This document shows positions 50,116 through 62,079 of a DNA stretch of 64,000 bases, one piece after another. The first letter of the stretch is position 1. Each line of letters starts with the position of its first letter. The stretch covers positions 41,882,880 to 41,946,879 of the forward strand of contig NC_088863.1 in NCBI RefSeq assembly GCF_032884065.1, read 5' to 3'. The notes below the pieces were generated by a model. It did no database searches and had not been told where the DNA came from. It worked only from the letters and a program-made list of their open reading frames with translations. The stretch is from Artemia franciscana. Lineage: Eukaryota > Arthropoda > Branchiopoda > Anostraca > Artemiidae. The position numbers and the translations under genes are program-made.

Positions 50116-50217
50116 GCAACGCTTCAAACAAATCACGATAGCCTCACCACGAGGACAATGGATCGTATGTCATATTACTGCATCAGTGTTCCTGCAGAAT
50201 CACCTTGGGTCAAAAAG
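50116..50217 (+). CDS. MCMBP: MCM complex-binding protein, exon 3
   Basis: This exon encodes 34 residues (106-139), beginning ATLQTNHDSLTT and containing DRMSYYCISVPAESPWVKK. The segment YYCISVPAESPWVK matches the conserved 'FYCVPVPGESTWVK' of vertebrate MCMBP. The acceptor TATTATTTTCAG is good. A second AG 25 nt upstream would shift the frame. The exon ends after AAG at 50217 in phase 0, directly before ATATCCTTT, which is a U12-type donor. The two GT dinucleotides nearby (GTCAAA at 50209, GTTTTT at 50233) are poor donors. The conserved WVK residues lie immediately before the boundary, as expected. Confidence 0.92.
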
Positions 50218-50539
50218 ATATCCTTTTTACAAGTTTTTATGCCAAGCTACTTTTCAGTTTAAAAAAAAGATGAAATTGAAATTATGTATAAGGGGGTAAC
50301 AGTTTTGAAAAAAGTTAAATCAAATAAATATTGTCTGAATATTTTGATTCTTTATTCAGACATTTTTTTTAAAAGCAAAAAAAAGGAAAAAGTAAATGTT
50401 AGAAAAACAATCAATGTTAGAAAATCAAATAGAATCAATGGCACGTTGCATTTAAACACGTTTTCTTTTGCAAGAATTGTTAGAAAAGACCTGCAAATTG
50501 AAGTGACAAAACGTGCAAGTCAAGGTTTAACTATTCTTA

Positions 50540-53500
50540 GGCTGCGCAATGGCGCTGCCTAAGTAAAGAACAATGTGGGCACAATGTATTATTTATTTTT
50601 TTTTTCTTTTTGGTTTGTTTTAGACCAGGGAACTTCGTGTCGAAGGAGTTATCATAGAAACTCCAAAAAGGACTCATTTGACTGGAAATTGAAAGGGGTA
50701 TTGCCCTTTTCAATAGTCAAAAGCTATTGGAGGGCAACACTCCCCCCTCCCAGGCCCATCATTTCCCCATACATCCAGTCGAAATTTTGAGATTGCCATT
50801 TGTTCAAAAATAGTCCAGAGAATAAATTCTTTGGGATTGACAGAATCCCCCAGAGTCTGGGAGCTGCAATTTGTATATCGGGAGAAACTTCTTCAACACT
50901 TTTTAATCTTGAAACAAATAGTATTTTTTATTTAATCTTATACCTCCTGAAGTTGATTTGAAAAAAAAAACAACAAACTTAATATCATTCCCAAAAGATT
51001 ATATCTATGCTGGTTGACAACCTGTATACACTTCCACTCTATTTATTTAAATTGTAAAAGTAAAATTAGTATAGTATTGGTCGCAAAAGTTTCAACTTAA
51101 TACCCCCAGTCGTTCTTGATATATTGCTAAGGTGTCTTATTTACAACTCTACACGAAATGCGTTTTGATTTAGCACAAAGCAATATTTAGTTTCAAAGCA
51201 TAATGGGTTAATTGCTTAATTGTGGGGGGTTGACATGAGCAATATCCCTAAAGACATAGTTGCTGGATCGTTCTACTATGCTGGACAAAATAGATGCCTT
51301 AATAGATGACTGGATGCATTTACAAAATGAATGGGCTTGAGAGAGGGGCTGCTTGCCCTTCAATCTTTTTTAACTCTTAAAAAGAGCACCAAAAATTTTA
51401 ATTTTTAGTCAAATTAGCTCCTTTGAAATTTTCAATGATTTTTCTAGCTATTATAGAGTGGTGCTACCTATGATATTGCTTATATATTCTTTTGAAAACT
51501 TACATGCATACAGTTTTTTCGTTTAATAGAAGCACAATAGCATTTTTCGTTTCTTCAACATTCCCTTCAACGCACGCTGAAATTTTCTGCTTAATACCAT
51601 CAACCGTCCCTGAAGTATGTTTGAGGCGTCTGCTTAACATCCTGTGTGGGCATAGTGTATTCCGAATTAGTTTCATACAGTTTCTTTATATCCCAAATTT
51701 TCCACCTTAACATCCTTAGTTTTAAATATCAGTATTAGTAGTAGTAGCAGTAGAATCAATTGTAGTAGCCTAAGTTTTAGCGACAGTGGTAGTAATAAAA
51801 GTAGTAATAATATTAACAGTAATAGTAGTATGAGTAAAAGCAGTAGAATTAGTATGCAAATAATTTATGTGTTTAGTTCAACGTCCCTCACAACAAGCCC
51901 TGTTAGTTTCAGCTTCACACACCAAACTGTTCTTAAGATATTGCTGTTACACCCTTTTGACAACCTGTATAAAGGTGGCGTGTTGTGATTCAGTTCACCT
52001 CCCCCTCCCTTAAAACTCGTTGAAAGTTTCACCTTCATACCCTTGTAATAGTAGTCACAGTAGTAATATTGATATTACTTGTAATAGTATTGAATAGTGG
52101 TAGTACTACTAGCAGCATTAGTATTAACATATTGCCTTTTGGTAAGTATAATATCCCTCCCATCAAGTCCTAGAAGTTTCAGCTTAATATAATTAGCCAT
52201 TGCTATGTCATTGCTGATATGTCCTCTTGATAACCTGTATGTTCATATACTTCTTAAAATTTTGATATCAATGCTCTTAGCCTTACAAGTAATTGCAATA
52301 GAAATTGTAGTAGAATTATTAGTAGTATTAGTAGGAAATTTAGCAGTAACCATAGCATTTGAAGTAGTGTGCACACATTGCCTTTTAGTGAGATGATCTT
52401 CCCCTTTAAGCATCCTCTTAAAGTTCCAACTTAATACCCAAATGAATTCTTGAGATACGCTATTTTGACAATGTGCATGCACGTAGTGTCTTTCGATTTA
52501 GTTCAAGTTTCCCCTCAATACTGTAGGAGTAGTGTGGTAGTAGTGATGGTGGTAGTTGTAGTAGTATTTATAGCGTGCAAATATTGCCTTTTTGACCATC
52601 TCCCATATCATTTCCGGAATTTTCCTAATTAATATACTCGGTTATTAATGTGTTACATCCTTTCGGCAATCCGTATACACATTACATGTTTTGATCTAGT
52701 TCAACACTCCCCTCAACATTCTCTGAGAGGTTCGCCAATGCCCTTCGCCTTCTTGGAAAGTAAAGTTCAAACATGCATTCATATCTAATTAATATTTACT
52801 ATATGTAAACAATGAACGAATTTCCAAACTTACAGCCTTTGTTCTGATGACTGTGGGGAGTTTGATATTCCTAGAGACATAATTACTGGACCTTTCAACA
52901 ATGCTGAACAAAATAGCTCTCTTAAAATTTCAATCGGGTGTGTTTTGGGTAATGACAGGCTTGGGGCAGGGGGCTTATTGCCCTACATTCACTTTTGACT
53001 CTTAAATGGGCATTAGCACTTCCGACTTCCAATCAAATGGGCTCCATCTGATCCAAAGTTTTACGACCATTTGTTCCTTAGAAACCTTATCTGCCCTGGG
53101 GCATACCTTACAACCCTTGCCCTGGGCCCGGGGATTGTGTCCACCCTAAAGACATATATATTTCGGGCTATTGGTAACAAAATCGCTATGTAACAAATTC
53201 ATTTGATTGCGTTTTGGGAAAAGACGATGTCAGGGAAAGGGGCTAGTATCTTTCCAGAATCTTTGACTCTTAAAAGGGAACTAGAAATATATATTTCCAA
53301 GTAAATCAGCCTCTTTTCAACTTCACACAACCAACCCTTCCATAAAAATCTTATAGGCCCTCGGGGTATAACTTACAACCTTTTCGCTGAGGGCCGCGGG
53401 GGAGGGGGAAAGGGCTGTCATCCTCAAAGACATAATTTCTAGGCCTCTAAACTACGCTAAAAATGGCTATTTCAAAATTTCGATTAGATGTGTTTGGGGA

Positions 53501-53720
53501 AATAGTGGGTATAGGAGGGGGGTCAGGTACCGTCCAATCACTTTCGACTATTAAAAGGGCGCTAGCCCTTTCAATTTCCAATTGAATGAGCCCTTTTCGA
53601 AGTTTCTATGACAACTTTTGTACGAAGTGCCCTAGTCTAAAAAAAACAGACAGAAAAAAAGATAGTGCATTATGCCCACATCGCTCATTACTTAGGCAGC
53701 GCTATTGCACCGCCTATGAA
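50540..53720. repeat. Core-monomer arrays bounded by inverted GC hairpin boxes
   Basis: The left boundary near 50540 carries GGCTGCGCAATGGCGCTGCC followed by TAAGTAAAG. The right boundary near 53690 carries TTACTTAGGCAGCGCTATTG, its inverse. Monomers next to the left boundary (50640-50900) are in minus orientation. From about 50980 to 53640 they are in plus orientation. Degenerate TAG/GTA tracts lie at about 51725-51860, 52040-52115, 52270-52360 and 52520-52570. No coding sequence is seen. Confidence 0.65.
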
Positions 53721-53929
53721 AACTAAAAAGGTATAAAACGTTATTTTTTCAGTGAAAAAGACTATGTCAATAAAAAACGAATACAAATTAATTTAAAAAA
53801 TTGCCACAAAATAAGTTTTTCAAAGAAAAGTAAAGAGCTCCATTAAGCCAAGAGTGAGCAAAAATAAAGTCAAATAATCTTTGAAGCGTAAATCTGCCAC
53901 AAATCACTATCAGTAAATAAATGAAACTA

Positions 53930-54720
53930 ACAATGAACAGAAATTACAATAAATAGCCGGTTCAAACTCAAAACGAGCAAAAATTAGCATGAACAGGGCT
54001 GATAACCCCTGTGCCTTCTCAAGACCAGAACACAGTTTGCGCTTTACTGAAAATAAAACACACTTGAAATGTGTTCACCTTTCTTACTTTCATTAATGAA
54101 AATTTACATTTCTTCGCTAAGATTTTGATAAGTTTTCATTTATGAAAGTAAGAAAGGTGAAAACATTTCTAGCGCAATTTCGTTCAGTAAAGCGCAAATT
54201 GTGTTCTGATCTTAAGAAGGCATAGAGGTTTCAACTTAATACCCCCCGTCGTTCTCGATATATTGCTGAGGTTTCATATTGGCAACCATTTAACACAATG
54301 CCTTTTGATTTATTTTAGAGCAAAATTCAGTTTTAAAGTATAATGGGGCTAGCACACCTTATATCCCTAAAGACATAGTTTTTGGGCTGTTCTACTATGC
54401 TGAACAAAATGGCTGTCTCAAAATTTCGACTGGAGGCATTTGGAAAATGAATGGGCTTGAGAGAAGAGCTGCTTGCCCTCCAATCTCTTGTTGCTCTTAA
54501 AAAGGGCACCAGACACTCGCGCTGTAATGGGAGTGCAAGGGGGAGGACTTACCCCTTGACATATCTAGTAAAAATATTTTGAACAAGTAAAAACAAACAT
54601 TTTAAAAATATTTTCTTTTCAGCAAAGTGCAAATTATGTTCTAATCTTGAGAAAGCATGGGGTTTGTCAGCACTTCTTTTGTTAATTTTTGCGCGTTTTG
54701 AGTTTGACTCGGTTATTTAT
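53930..54720 (+). repeat. Second-family hairpin with short core monomer
   Basis: The left arm (about 54016-54110) runs GCCTTCTCAAGACCAGAAC to TTTACTGAAA to ACCTTTCTTACTTTCAT. Its complement lies at about 54138-54225. A single core monomer follows (54230-54560). Another inverted arm copy occurs at about 54627-54712 (AGCAAAGTGCAAATTATGTT). Confidence 0.7.
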
Positions 54721-54805
54721 TGTATGATTTAAATAAACAAAATACTTTTAAATGTTTTAACTTTAATAAGTTAAAAAATGTTAAAACTTTAAGGAATATA
54801 TATAT

Positions 54806-55975
54806 CAAACAGATGGTGGTAACCAACCGTAAGTAAGGAGCGACCTGGCTCTATAGTAGCCAAAACTCTAAAAAACGAAGTTTTGATACAAATAGATATA
54901 TCAACAGAATTGGATTTTTATGCTGATTATAGATATTTAAGTTTTATTAAGTTTAGTCATACATGTCAAAGGTTACATGTCGGAGATAATTTGCCTTATT
55001 TCCAAGAAAAAGGGGGGAAACACGCCCTAAAAGTCATAAAGTCTTAATGAAAGTCTCACGATCAGCTTCAGCGTATCAGGAAACCCTATCATAGAGCTTT
55101 CAAGCTCCTATCTGAAAAAATGTGGATTTTTGTTTTGCCAGAAGAAAGATCATGGATGTGTGTTTTTTGTTCTAGGATTGATTTTATCGATCCAGTGGTC
55201 ATATAATTTCGAGAGGGAAAACAAAAACTAAAAGTTTTAGTTCACCTTTTCATGTGAGCAAAAACTTGGAGGGCAACTAGGCCCCCTCCCACGCTCATCG
55301 TTTCCCAGAGTCACCGGATCAAAATTTTGAGATAGCCATTTTGTTCAACATAGTCGAAAAATCTAATAACTATGTCTTTGAGGACGACTTAATCCCACAC
55401 TGTCTTCGGGGGAAGGGCTGCAAGTTGTGAACTTTGCCCATTGTTCACCATAGTATTGGTTATTGAGAAGTATACAGACAGTTTCAGCAGGGATTTTTCT
55501 GGGGGTGATCGAGTGGAGAGGGTTACGTGGGAGGATTTTTCCATGAAGGATTTTTTCATTGGGGAAGATAATTTCCATGAAGGGGAACGCTGGATTTCCC
55601 AGCATTATTTAAAAAACAGTCAGAAATTAACTTGATAAAAACAAAAAAGTATTTTCAACTGAAAATAAGGAGCAACATTAAAACTTAATAAGAACAGAAA
55701 TTACTGCGTATATTAGATGGTTCGCCCCCTCTTCAATATCTCGCTCTTTACGCTAAAGTATTTTAAGTAATTTCAAAAGAGCTATTTGTGCTAATTAAAC
55801 GGCTTTTAGGATTCAGGAGGCATTCTTAAAGGATTGGAACAAAATTCGAACTTTGGTGTAAAGAGCAAGATATTGACGAGGGGGTAAACCCCCTCATATT
55901 ACGAATATAAGAGAGTTTCTTACCCTCGTCAGTACCTCGCTCTATACGCTGAAGTTAGAATTTTGTTAAATAATG
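54806..55975 (-). repeat. Foldback composite element, diverged copy G
   Basis: Minus orientation, starting at TCAAACAGATGGTGG with a damaged palindrome. The second core monomer and the junction segment (about 55480-55600) are recognisable. The large hairpin is missing or split. Confidence 0.6.
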
Positions 55976-56129
55976 GCCGATATAAACAATGATTTGTTTG
56001 TGATATTTTTCGACCAATCTTAGCATCTAATATTATCTTAAGCAGCTTCTTAACTATGATTTTTATTTGATAATAAACCAGAGATGTTGTATGTGTTCGG
56101 CTCGTGATTGTTATTAAGCAAAACAAAAA

Positions 56130-56950
56130 ACGAGTTTTTTCCAACTGAAAGTAAGGAACAGCATTAAAACTTAAAACGAACAGAAATTATTATGTATGTA
56201 AGGGGGTTGTTCCCTTCTCAGTTCCTCAATCTTTGCGCTAATGTTTGACTTTTTGTTCCAATTATTTAAGGATGACTCCTGACACACAGGACCGTTTAAT
56301 TAAAATAATTAGCTTTTTACAAATTCAAAATCTGCGAAAATTGCGGATCAAACAATTTGTGGTAACGAACTGTAAGTAAGGAGCATTCCCGCTCAATAAG
56401 GAAATTCAACGTTCTAATGCCTTTTTTAAGTGACACAAAATGGAGTGCAATTAGGCCCCTCCCCCGCCACTTCTTTTCTCAAAACTTTAAGTTAGCCATT
56501 TTGTTCATCAGAGTTTAAAGGCCCAATAATTATGCCTTAGTGTATAACATAACCCCCCTCCCCCACAGCTCCTGGGGAAAGGTCTTTAAGTTATAAAATC
56601 TGCCCATTGTTTACGCATGGTTTTTGTTATTGGGATACATGCATACATTTTCGGGTGGGGTGGAGCAAATTTTTTAAATATAAAAAATGAGTTTTTTTTA
56701 CTGAAACTTAAAATGAACAAAAATTATTCTGTATGTGAAAGGGGCTGTCCCCTTTTCAACGCCTCGCTCTTTACGCTAAAGTTTGACTCTTTCTCACAGC
56801 TCTATTTTTTAAAACTATAAAAAAATATAGCGTAAAGAGTGAGACGTGGCGGAGGGGACAGCCCCTTTCGTATACGGAATAATTTATGTTCATTTTAAGT
56901 TTTAATATCGCTCCTTATTTCCAGTAGAAAAAACTTGTTTTTTTTTTTCC
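56130..56950 (-). repeat. Foldback fragments, copy H
   Basis: This stretch holds half of a large hairpin (56135-56270), then a new 3' end (TCAAACAATTTGTGGTAACG, from about 56348) with a shortened core monomer, then a full but diverged large hairpin at about 56692-56945. Confidence 0.6.
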
Positions 56951-56999
56951 TCCAAATGTATACTAAACTGACAATCCGTAGTAATTTTTTTCGGTGTGC

Positions 57000-57835
57000 A
57001 AATTGTGTTGTCTTGAGAAGGTATGGGGGTTGTCTAAGACATAATTTCCAGACCTTTCTGCTACACTGAACGAAATGGCTTTCTCAAAATTTTGATCAAG
57101 ATGTGTTTTGGTAATTGATGGGCGTGGGGGGAGGGCTTGTTGCCCTTAAATCACTTTTGACTAATAAGAAGGGAACTAGCCCTTTCAGTGTCCAATCGAA
57201 TGAGCCTTTTTCGGAGTTTCTATGACAGCAAGTGACCGTCTCATAATTCCTATCAGATGCATTACGGGAAAATACGAGGCTTGGAGGGGTGGGGGTTATC
57301 CACCCTCCAATCACTCTGAATCTTAAAAAGGGCACTACAACTCCTGATTACCAATCCAAAGAGCCTCCTTCGAAGTTTATACAATAACCCTTTCTGTATA
57401 TACCTTGTATGCCGCCAGGGCATAACTTACCTTGCCCTGAGGACTGTGGGGGGTTGTCATCCTCAAAGACATAATTTCCGGTCCAATTACTTTGAACGGA
57501 ATGGCTATTTCAACATTTTTATTGTATGTTTTCGGGGATATGGTGGGCGAGGGAGGGGGGCTAGTTACTCTTCAATCACTTTCGACCATTTAAAAGGGCA
57601 TTTGTCCTTTCAGTTTTTAATCGAATGAGCTGTTTTCGAAGTTTCTACGACGACAAATGGCCTTCTCAAAATTTCTATCAGCTGCATTTCGGTAATATAC
57701 GATGTGTGGGGGGGGGGGGGGGTATCCACCCTCCGATCTCTCTGAGTCTTAAAAGAACACTAGAACTTGTGACTACGAATCCAATGAGCCCCCTCCCAAG
57801 TTTATACGATCACCCTTTCTGTATTATTAATTATT
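57000..57835 (+). repeat. Core-monomer array
   Basis: About two longer units carry GAACGAAATGGCTTTCTC, TTGCCCTTAAATCACTTTTG and AAGGGCACTACAACTCCTGA. It is directly abutted by foldback copy F. Confidence 0.65.
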
Positions 57836-57840
57836 ATTAT

Positions 57841-59630
57841 AAGACACAATATGAATTATTATTATCAAACAGTTCGTGGTAACGAACTGTAGTAAGGAGC
57901 GATCCGGCTCAATAGTAACCAAAACTCTAAAAAATTGAATTTTGATATCATTAGCTACATCAAAAGAATCGCATTTTAATGCTGATTTTAAATATATAAG
58001 TTTCATCAAGTTTAGTCTTACCCATCAAAAGTTACGAGCCTGAGAAAATTTGCCTTATTTAGGAAAATAGGGGGAAACACCCCCTAAAAGTCGTAGGATC
58101 TTAACGAAAATGACACCATCAGATTCAGCGTATCAGAGAACCCTACTGTAGAAGTTTCAAGCTCCTATCTACAAAAATGTGGAATTTTGAATTTTTTGCC
58201 AGAAGACAAATCACGGGTGCGTGTTTATTTGTTTGTTTGTTTTTTTGTTTTTTTTCTTTTCCCCAGGGGTCATCGTATCGACCAAGTGGTCCTAGAATGT
58301 CGCAAGAGGGCTCATTCTAACGGAAATGAAAAGTTCTAGTGCCCTTTTTAAGTGACCAAAAAAATTGGAGGGCACCTAGGCCCCCTCCCACGCTCATTTT
58401 TTGTCCAAAGTCAACAGATCAAAATTTTGAGATAGCCATTTTGTTCTGCATAGTCAAAAACCATAATAACTATGTCTTTGGGAATGACTTACTCCCCCAA
58501 AGTCCCTGGGGGTGGGGCTGCAACTTACAAACTTCGACCAGTGTTTACATATAATAATGGTTATTGGGAAGTGTACAGTCGGTTTCAGGGGATTTTTTTT
58601 TGGTTTTGGGGGTGGGGTTGAGGGGAGGGGGCTATGTGGGAGGATCTTTCCATGGAGAAATGTGTCATTGGGGAACAGAAATTCAGTGAAAAGGTCGCAG
58701 GATTTTCTAAAATTACTATAAAAAAACAATGAAAAAATTAACATGGAAAATTTTTTTTCAATTGAAAGTAAAGAGTAGCATTGAAACTTAAAACGAACAG
58801 AGATTATTACGCATGTGAGGGATTCTAAAAATACTTTAGCATAAAGAGCGAGGTATTTAGGAGGAGATAAATACCTCGCTCTTTATGCTATAGTATTTTT
58901 AGTAATTTCAACTATTCATTCTACGGCCTTTCTGATTCAGGGGTCATTCTTAAAGAATTGGGACAAAACTTGCGATTTAGTGTAAAGAACGAGGTATTAA
59001 CGAGGGTACAAGCCCTCTCATATACATAATAAAAATTAAAGAATATAAAAGTTTGTTACGTAAGATAATTCTTAAGTTACGTATATTTTTTACTAATAGA
59101 AAAATTCGTTAAAAATAAAAATTTATAGTTGCCTTTTTATGTAACCGAAAAATTGCATGGCAACTAGGCCTCCTTTCCCATCCCTTATTTCTCAAAATCG
59201 TCTGATCAAAACTAAGAGAAAGCCATTTAGCCAAAAAAGGAATTAATATGCAAATTTCATTTTAATAATTTATGTGTGGAGAGCCAAAATCAAACATGCA
59301 TTAATTCAGAAACGTTCAGAAATTAAATAAAAAAAAATAGTTTTTTAAACTGAAAGTAAGGAGCGACATTAAAACTTAAAACGAACAGAAATTACTCCGC
59401 ATATGAAATGGGTTGTCCCCTCCGCAATCCCTCGCTCTTTACGCTAAAGTTTGACTCTTTGCCACAATTCTGCTTTTTAATACAATTAAAAGCTTTAGCG
59501 TAAAGAGCGAGGGATTGTGGAGGGGACAACCCATTTCATATACGGAGTAATTTCTGTTCGTTTTAAGTTTTAATGTCGCTCCTTACTTTCAGTTAAAAAA
59601 ACTTTTTTTTTTTTATTTAATAAGACACAA
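57841..59630 (-). repeat. Foldback composite element, copy F, with target-site duplication
   Basis: The element body is 57865-59621, minus orientation, and intact, with the complete 3' palindrome (CAGTTCGTGG-TA-ACGAACTG as read here), the small hairpin at about 58826-58905 and the large hairpin at about 59330-59610. AAGACACAA occurs at 57841-57849 and again at 59622-59630, outside both ends. Between the left duplicate and the element lies TATGAATTATTATTA, which in element orientation is an ATA-rich tail after TTTGA. Confidence 0.8.
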
Positions 59631-60150
59631 AGACAGCGAGTCTAAACAATTTGAGGCCTAGATCTGGAGAATTTCCTAAGCAAATTCTTTCTTCTCTCCA
59701 CGTTCCCGGAATAGAATTACACTAAATTTCCTCCGTTGAATCCTAGTTGAGAGTCAACTTTTTCCCATCAAGATTGGAAGTGCTCTCTCTTTCCCGATAT
59801 ACGATACAAAACACAAGAATTTCTTTTTCTCTTCTTTTTTTCTCTCTCTTTCAATCGGGAAAGCGGAAGATTTATGGGACGACCAATTAAGCGTGGGGGT
59901 CCTTGGCAATATTTTTAGAATAGGTTGTTAAGAGTGAAAATATTATTAATAAAGGGGAAAAGTCCGTTAATCCTTAGTAAGAAGAAAAGTTTATATGATT
60001 AACTTATTTTGTCGTTAGATTAGGTATTTTCGCGCTGTATTCTGTTTCTGTGCGTGCTTGTAATTTGTACTGTTGTTTAATTTTCTTGCTTGTGTGTTAT
60101 TTATTTATATTTTTGTGTGTATATGGCCCTTAGGCTTTTGAAATACACTT
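59631..60150. other. Unassigned spacer in MCMBP intron 3
   Basis: No gene or known repeat was recognised. A short CTAT tract lies at about 60150-60168. Confidence 0.35.
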
Positions 60151-60169
60151 ATCTATCTATCTATCTATA

Positions 60170-62075
60170 CCTTATATGGCCCCGGGACATAACGTACAAC
60201 TCTTGCCCTGAAGACAGTGGGGTGGGGGTTGCCATCCTCAAAGACAATTTCCGGACCTTTTAATTACGTTGAACAAAATGGCTATCTCAAAATCTTTATT
60301 GGATGTGTTTGAGAAAATGATGGGCGTGGGAGGGGGATTAGTTGCCCTCCAATAACTTTCGACTATTAAAAAGGCCGCTTGCCCTTTCAATTTCCAATCG
60401 AATGAGCTGTTTTCAAAGTTTGATCGAATGAGCTGTTTTCAAAATTGAAATCAGTTGCGTTTCGAGAAAATACGAGGGGGGATATCTACCCTCCGATCAC
60501 TCTGAATCTTAAAAAGAGCACTAGAAATTATAATTACCAATCAAATGAGCCCCCTCCAAAGTTTATATGATTACCTTTTCTATATATACCTTATATGCCC
60601 CCAGGGTTTGACTTACAACCCTTGCCTCGAGGGTTCTGGGGGGTTCCCATCCTCAAAGACATAATTTTCGGACCTTTCAATTAAGTTGAACAAAATGACC
60701 ATCTAAAATTTTTATTGGATGGGTTTGGGGAAATGGTGGACGTGAGAGGGGGGTTAGTTGCCCTCCAATCACTTTCGACTGTTAAGAAAGGCACTAGCCC
60801 TTTCAATATCCAATTGGATGAGCTCTTTGAAATTTTAAGACAACAAATGACCATCTAAATATTTCTATCAGATGCATTTCGGGACAATATGAGGTGTGTG
60901 GGGTGGGGTTGCCTACCCTCTGATCACTCTGAATCTTAAAAAGAATGCTAGAACTTTTGATTACCAATCCTGTGACCCCCCTCTGAAGTTTTGCCGATCA
61001 CGCTTTCTATATATACGTTATATGCCACCAGGGTTTTACTTACAACCCTTGCCCTGAGGGGTGTAGGGGTTTGTCAACCTCAAAGACATAATTTCCGGCC
61101 CTTTCAACTACGTGGAACAAGATGGCTATCTCAAAATTTGGATTGGATATTTCTGAGGAAATGGAAGGCGTGGGAGGAGGGTTAGTTGGCCTCCAATCAC
61201 TTTCGAATATTAAAAAGAGCACTAGCCCTTTCAATTTCCAATCGAAAGAGCTCTTTTCGAAGTTTTTATGACAACAAATGGCCATCTGAGAATTTCTATC
61301 AAATATATTTTGGGAAAATAGGAGGTGTGGGGGGGCGGTATCCACCCTCTGAATGCTCCAAATTTTAAAAAAGGACACTAGAACATCTGATTTCCAACCC
61401 AATGAGTCAATTCCGAAGTTTCTACGATCACACTTTCTTCACAAACTCTGTAGGCCCCAGGGTGTAACTTAAAACCTTTACCCTAAGAGCTTTGGCGGGT
61501 CTTCATCCTCAAAGACATAGTTTTGGGACCTTTTAACTACGCTGAACAAAATTTGCATCTCAAAATTTTGATTGGATGTGTTTGGGGAAATGATGGGCGT
61601 AAGAGGGGGGTTAGTTTCCCTCTTATCACTTTCGACTATTAAAGGGGCGCTAGCCATTTCGAACCTAATAAACCCTTTTAGAGGTTTCTACGACAACAAT
61701 TGGCCATCTCAAAATATGTGTCAAATGCATTTCTGGAAAATACGAGGCGTGAGGGGATATCCACCTTCCGACCACTGAATCTTAAAAGAGGGCACTAGAA
61801 CTTTTGATTGCCCATCCAATGGGCCCCCTTCGAAGTTTACACGATCACCCTTTCTATATAAACCTTAAATGTCTCCAGGGCATAACTTACAACCCTTGCC
61901 CTTAGGGCTGTAGGTGGGGGGGGGGTTGTTATCCTCTAAGACGTAATTTCAGGACCTTTCAACTACGTTGAACAAAATGGTTGTCTCAGAATTTCGATTG
62001 AATGTGTTTGGGGAAATGTTGGGTGTAAGAGGGGGATTAATTGCCTTCCAATCACTTTCGATTGTGCTGCCTATG
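60170..62075 (+). repeat. Core-monomer array with 425-bp higher-order period
   Basis: The anchor AAAGACATAATTTCCGGACC recurs near 60241, 60656, 61082, 61511 and 61938, so the units are 415, 426, 429 and 427 bp. Each unit is made of two half-units: one with ATTAAAAAGGGC and ATTTCCAATCGAATGAGC, and one with CTGAATCTTAAAAAGGGCAC and CCAATC. The array ends in GTGCTGCCTATGA near 62065, a remnant of the 3' hairpin box. Confidence 0.8.
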
Positions 62076-62079
62076 ATAC

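Noticed and set aside
50209-50238. Conventional GT donors for MCMBP exon 3 (GTCAAA at 50209, GTTTTT at 50233).
   Set aside because: Both are poor donors. The first would remove the conserved VK residues. No AG acceptor upstream of exon 4 gives a compatible open frame, whereas AT-AC does, with perfect U12 signals.
1633-61778. Many open frames of 60-110 codons in the foldback and monomer repeats, some nearly identical between copies (for example at 21774-21989, 39194-39409, 47315-47530, 58339-58554).
   Set aside because: They recur because the DNA repeat recurs. The frame is interrupted in other copies, there is no start context or domain, and both strands give similar frames.
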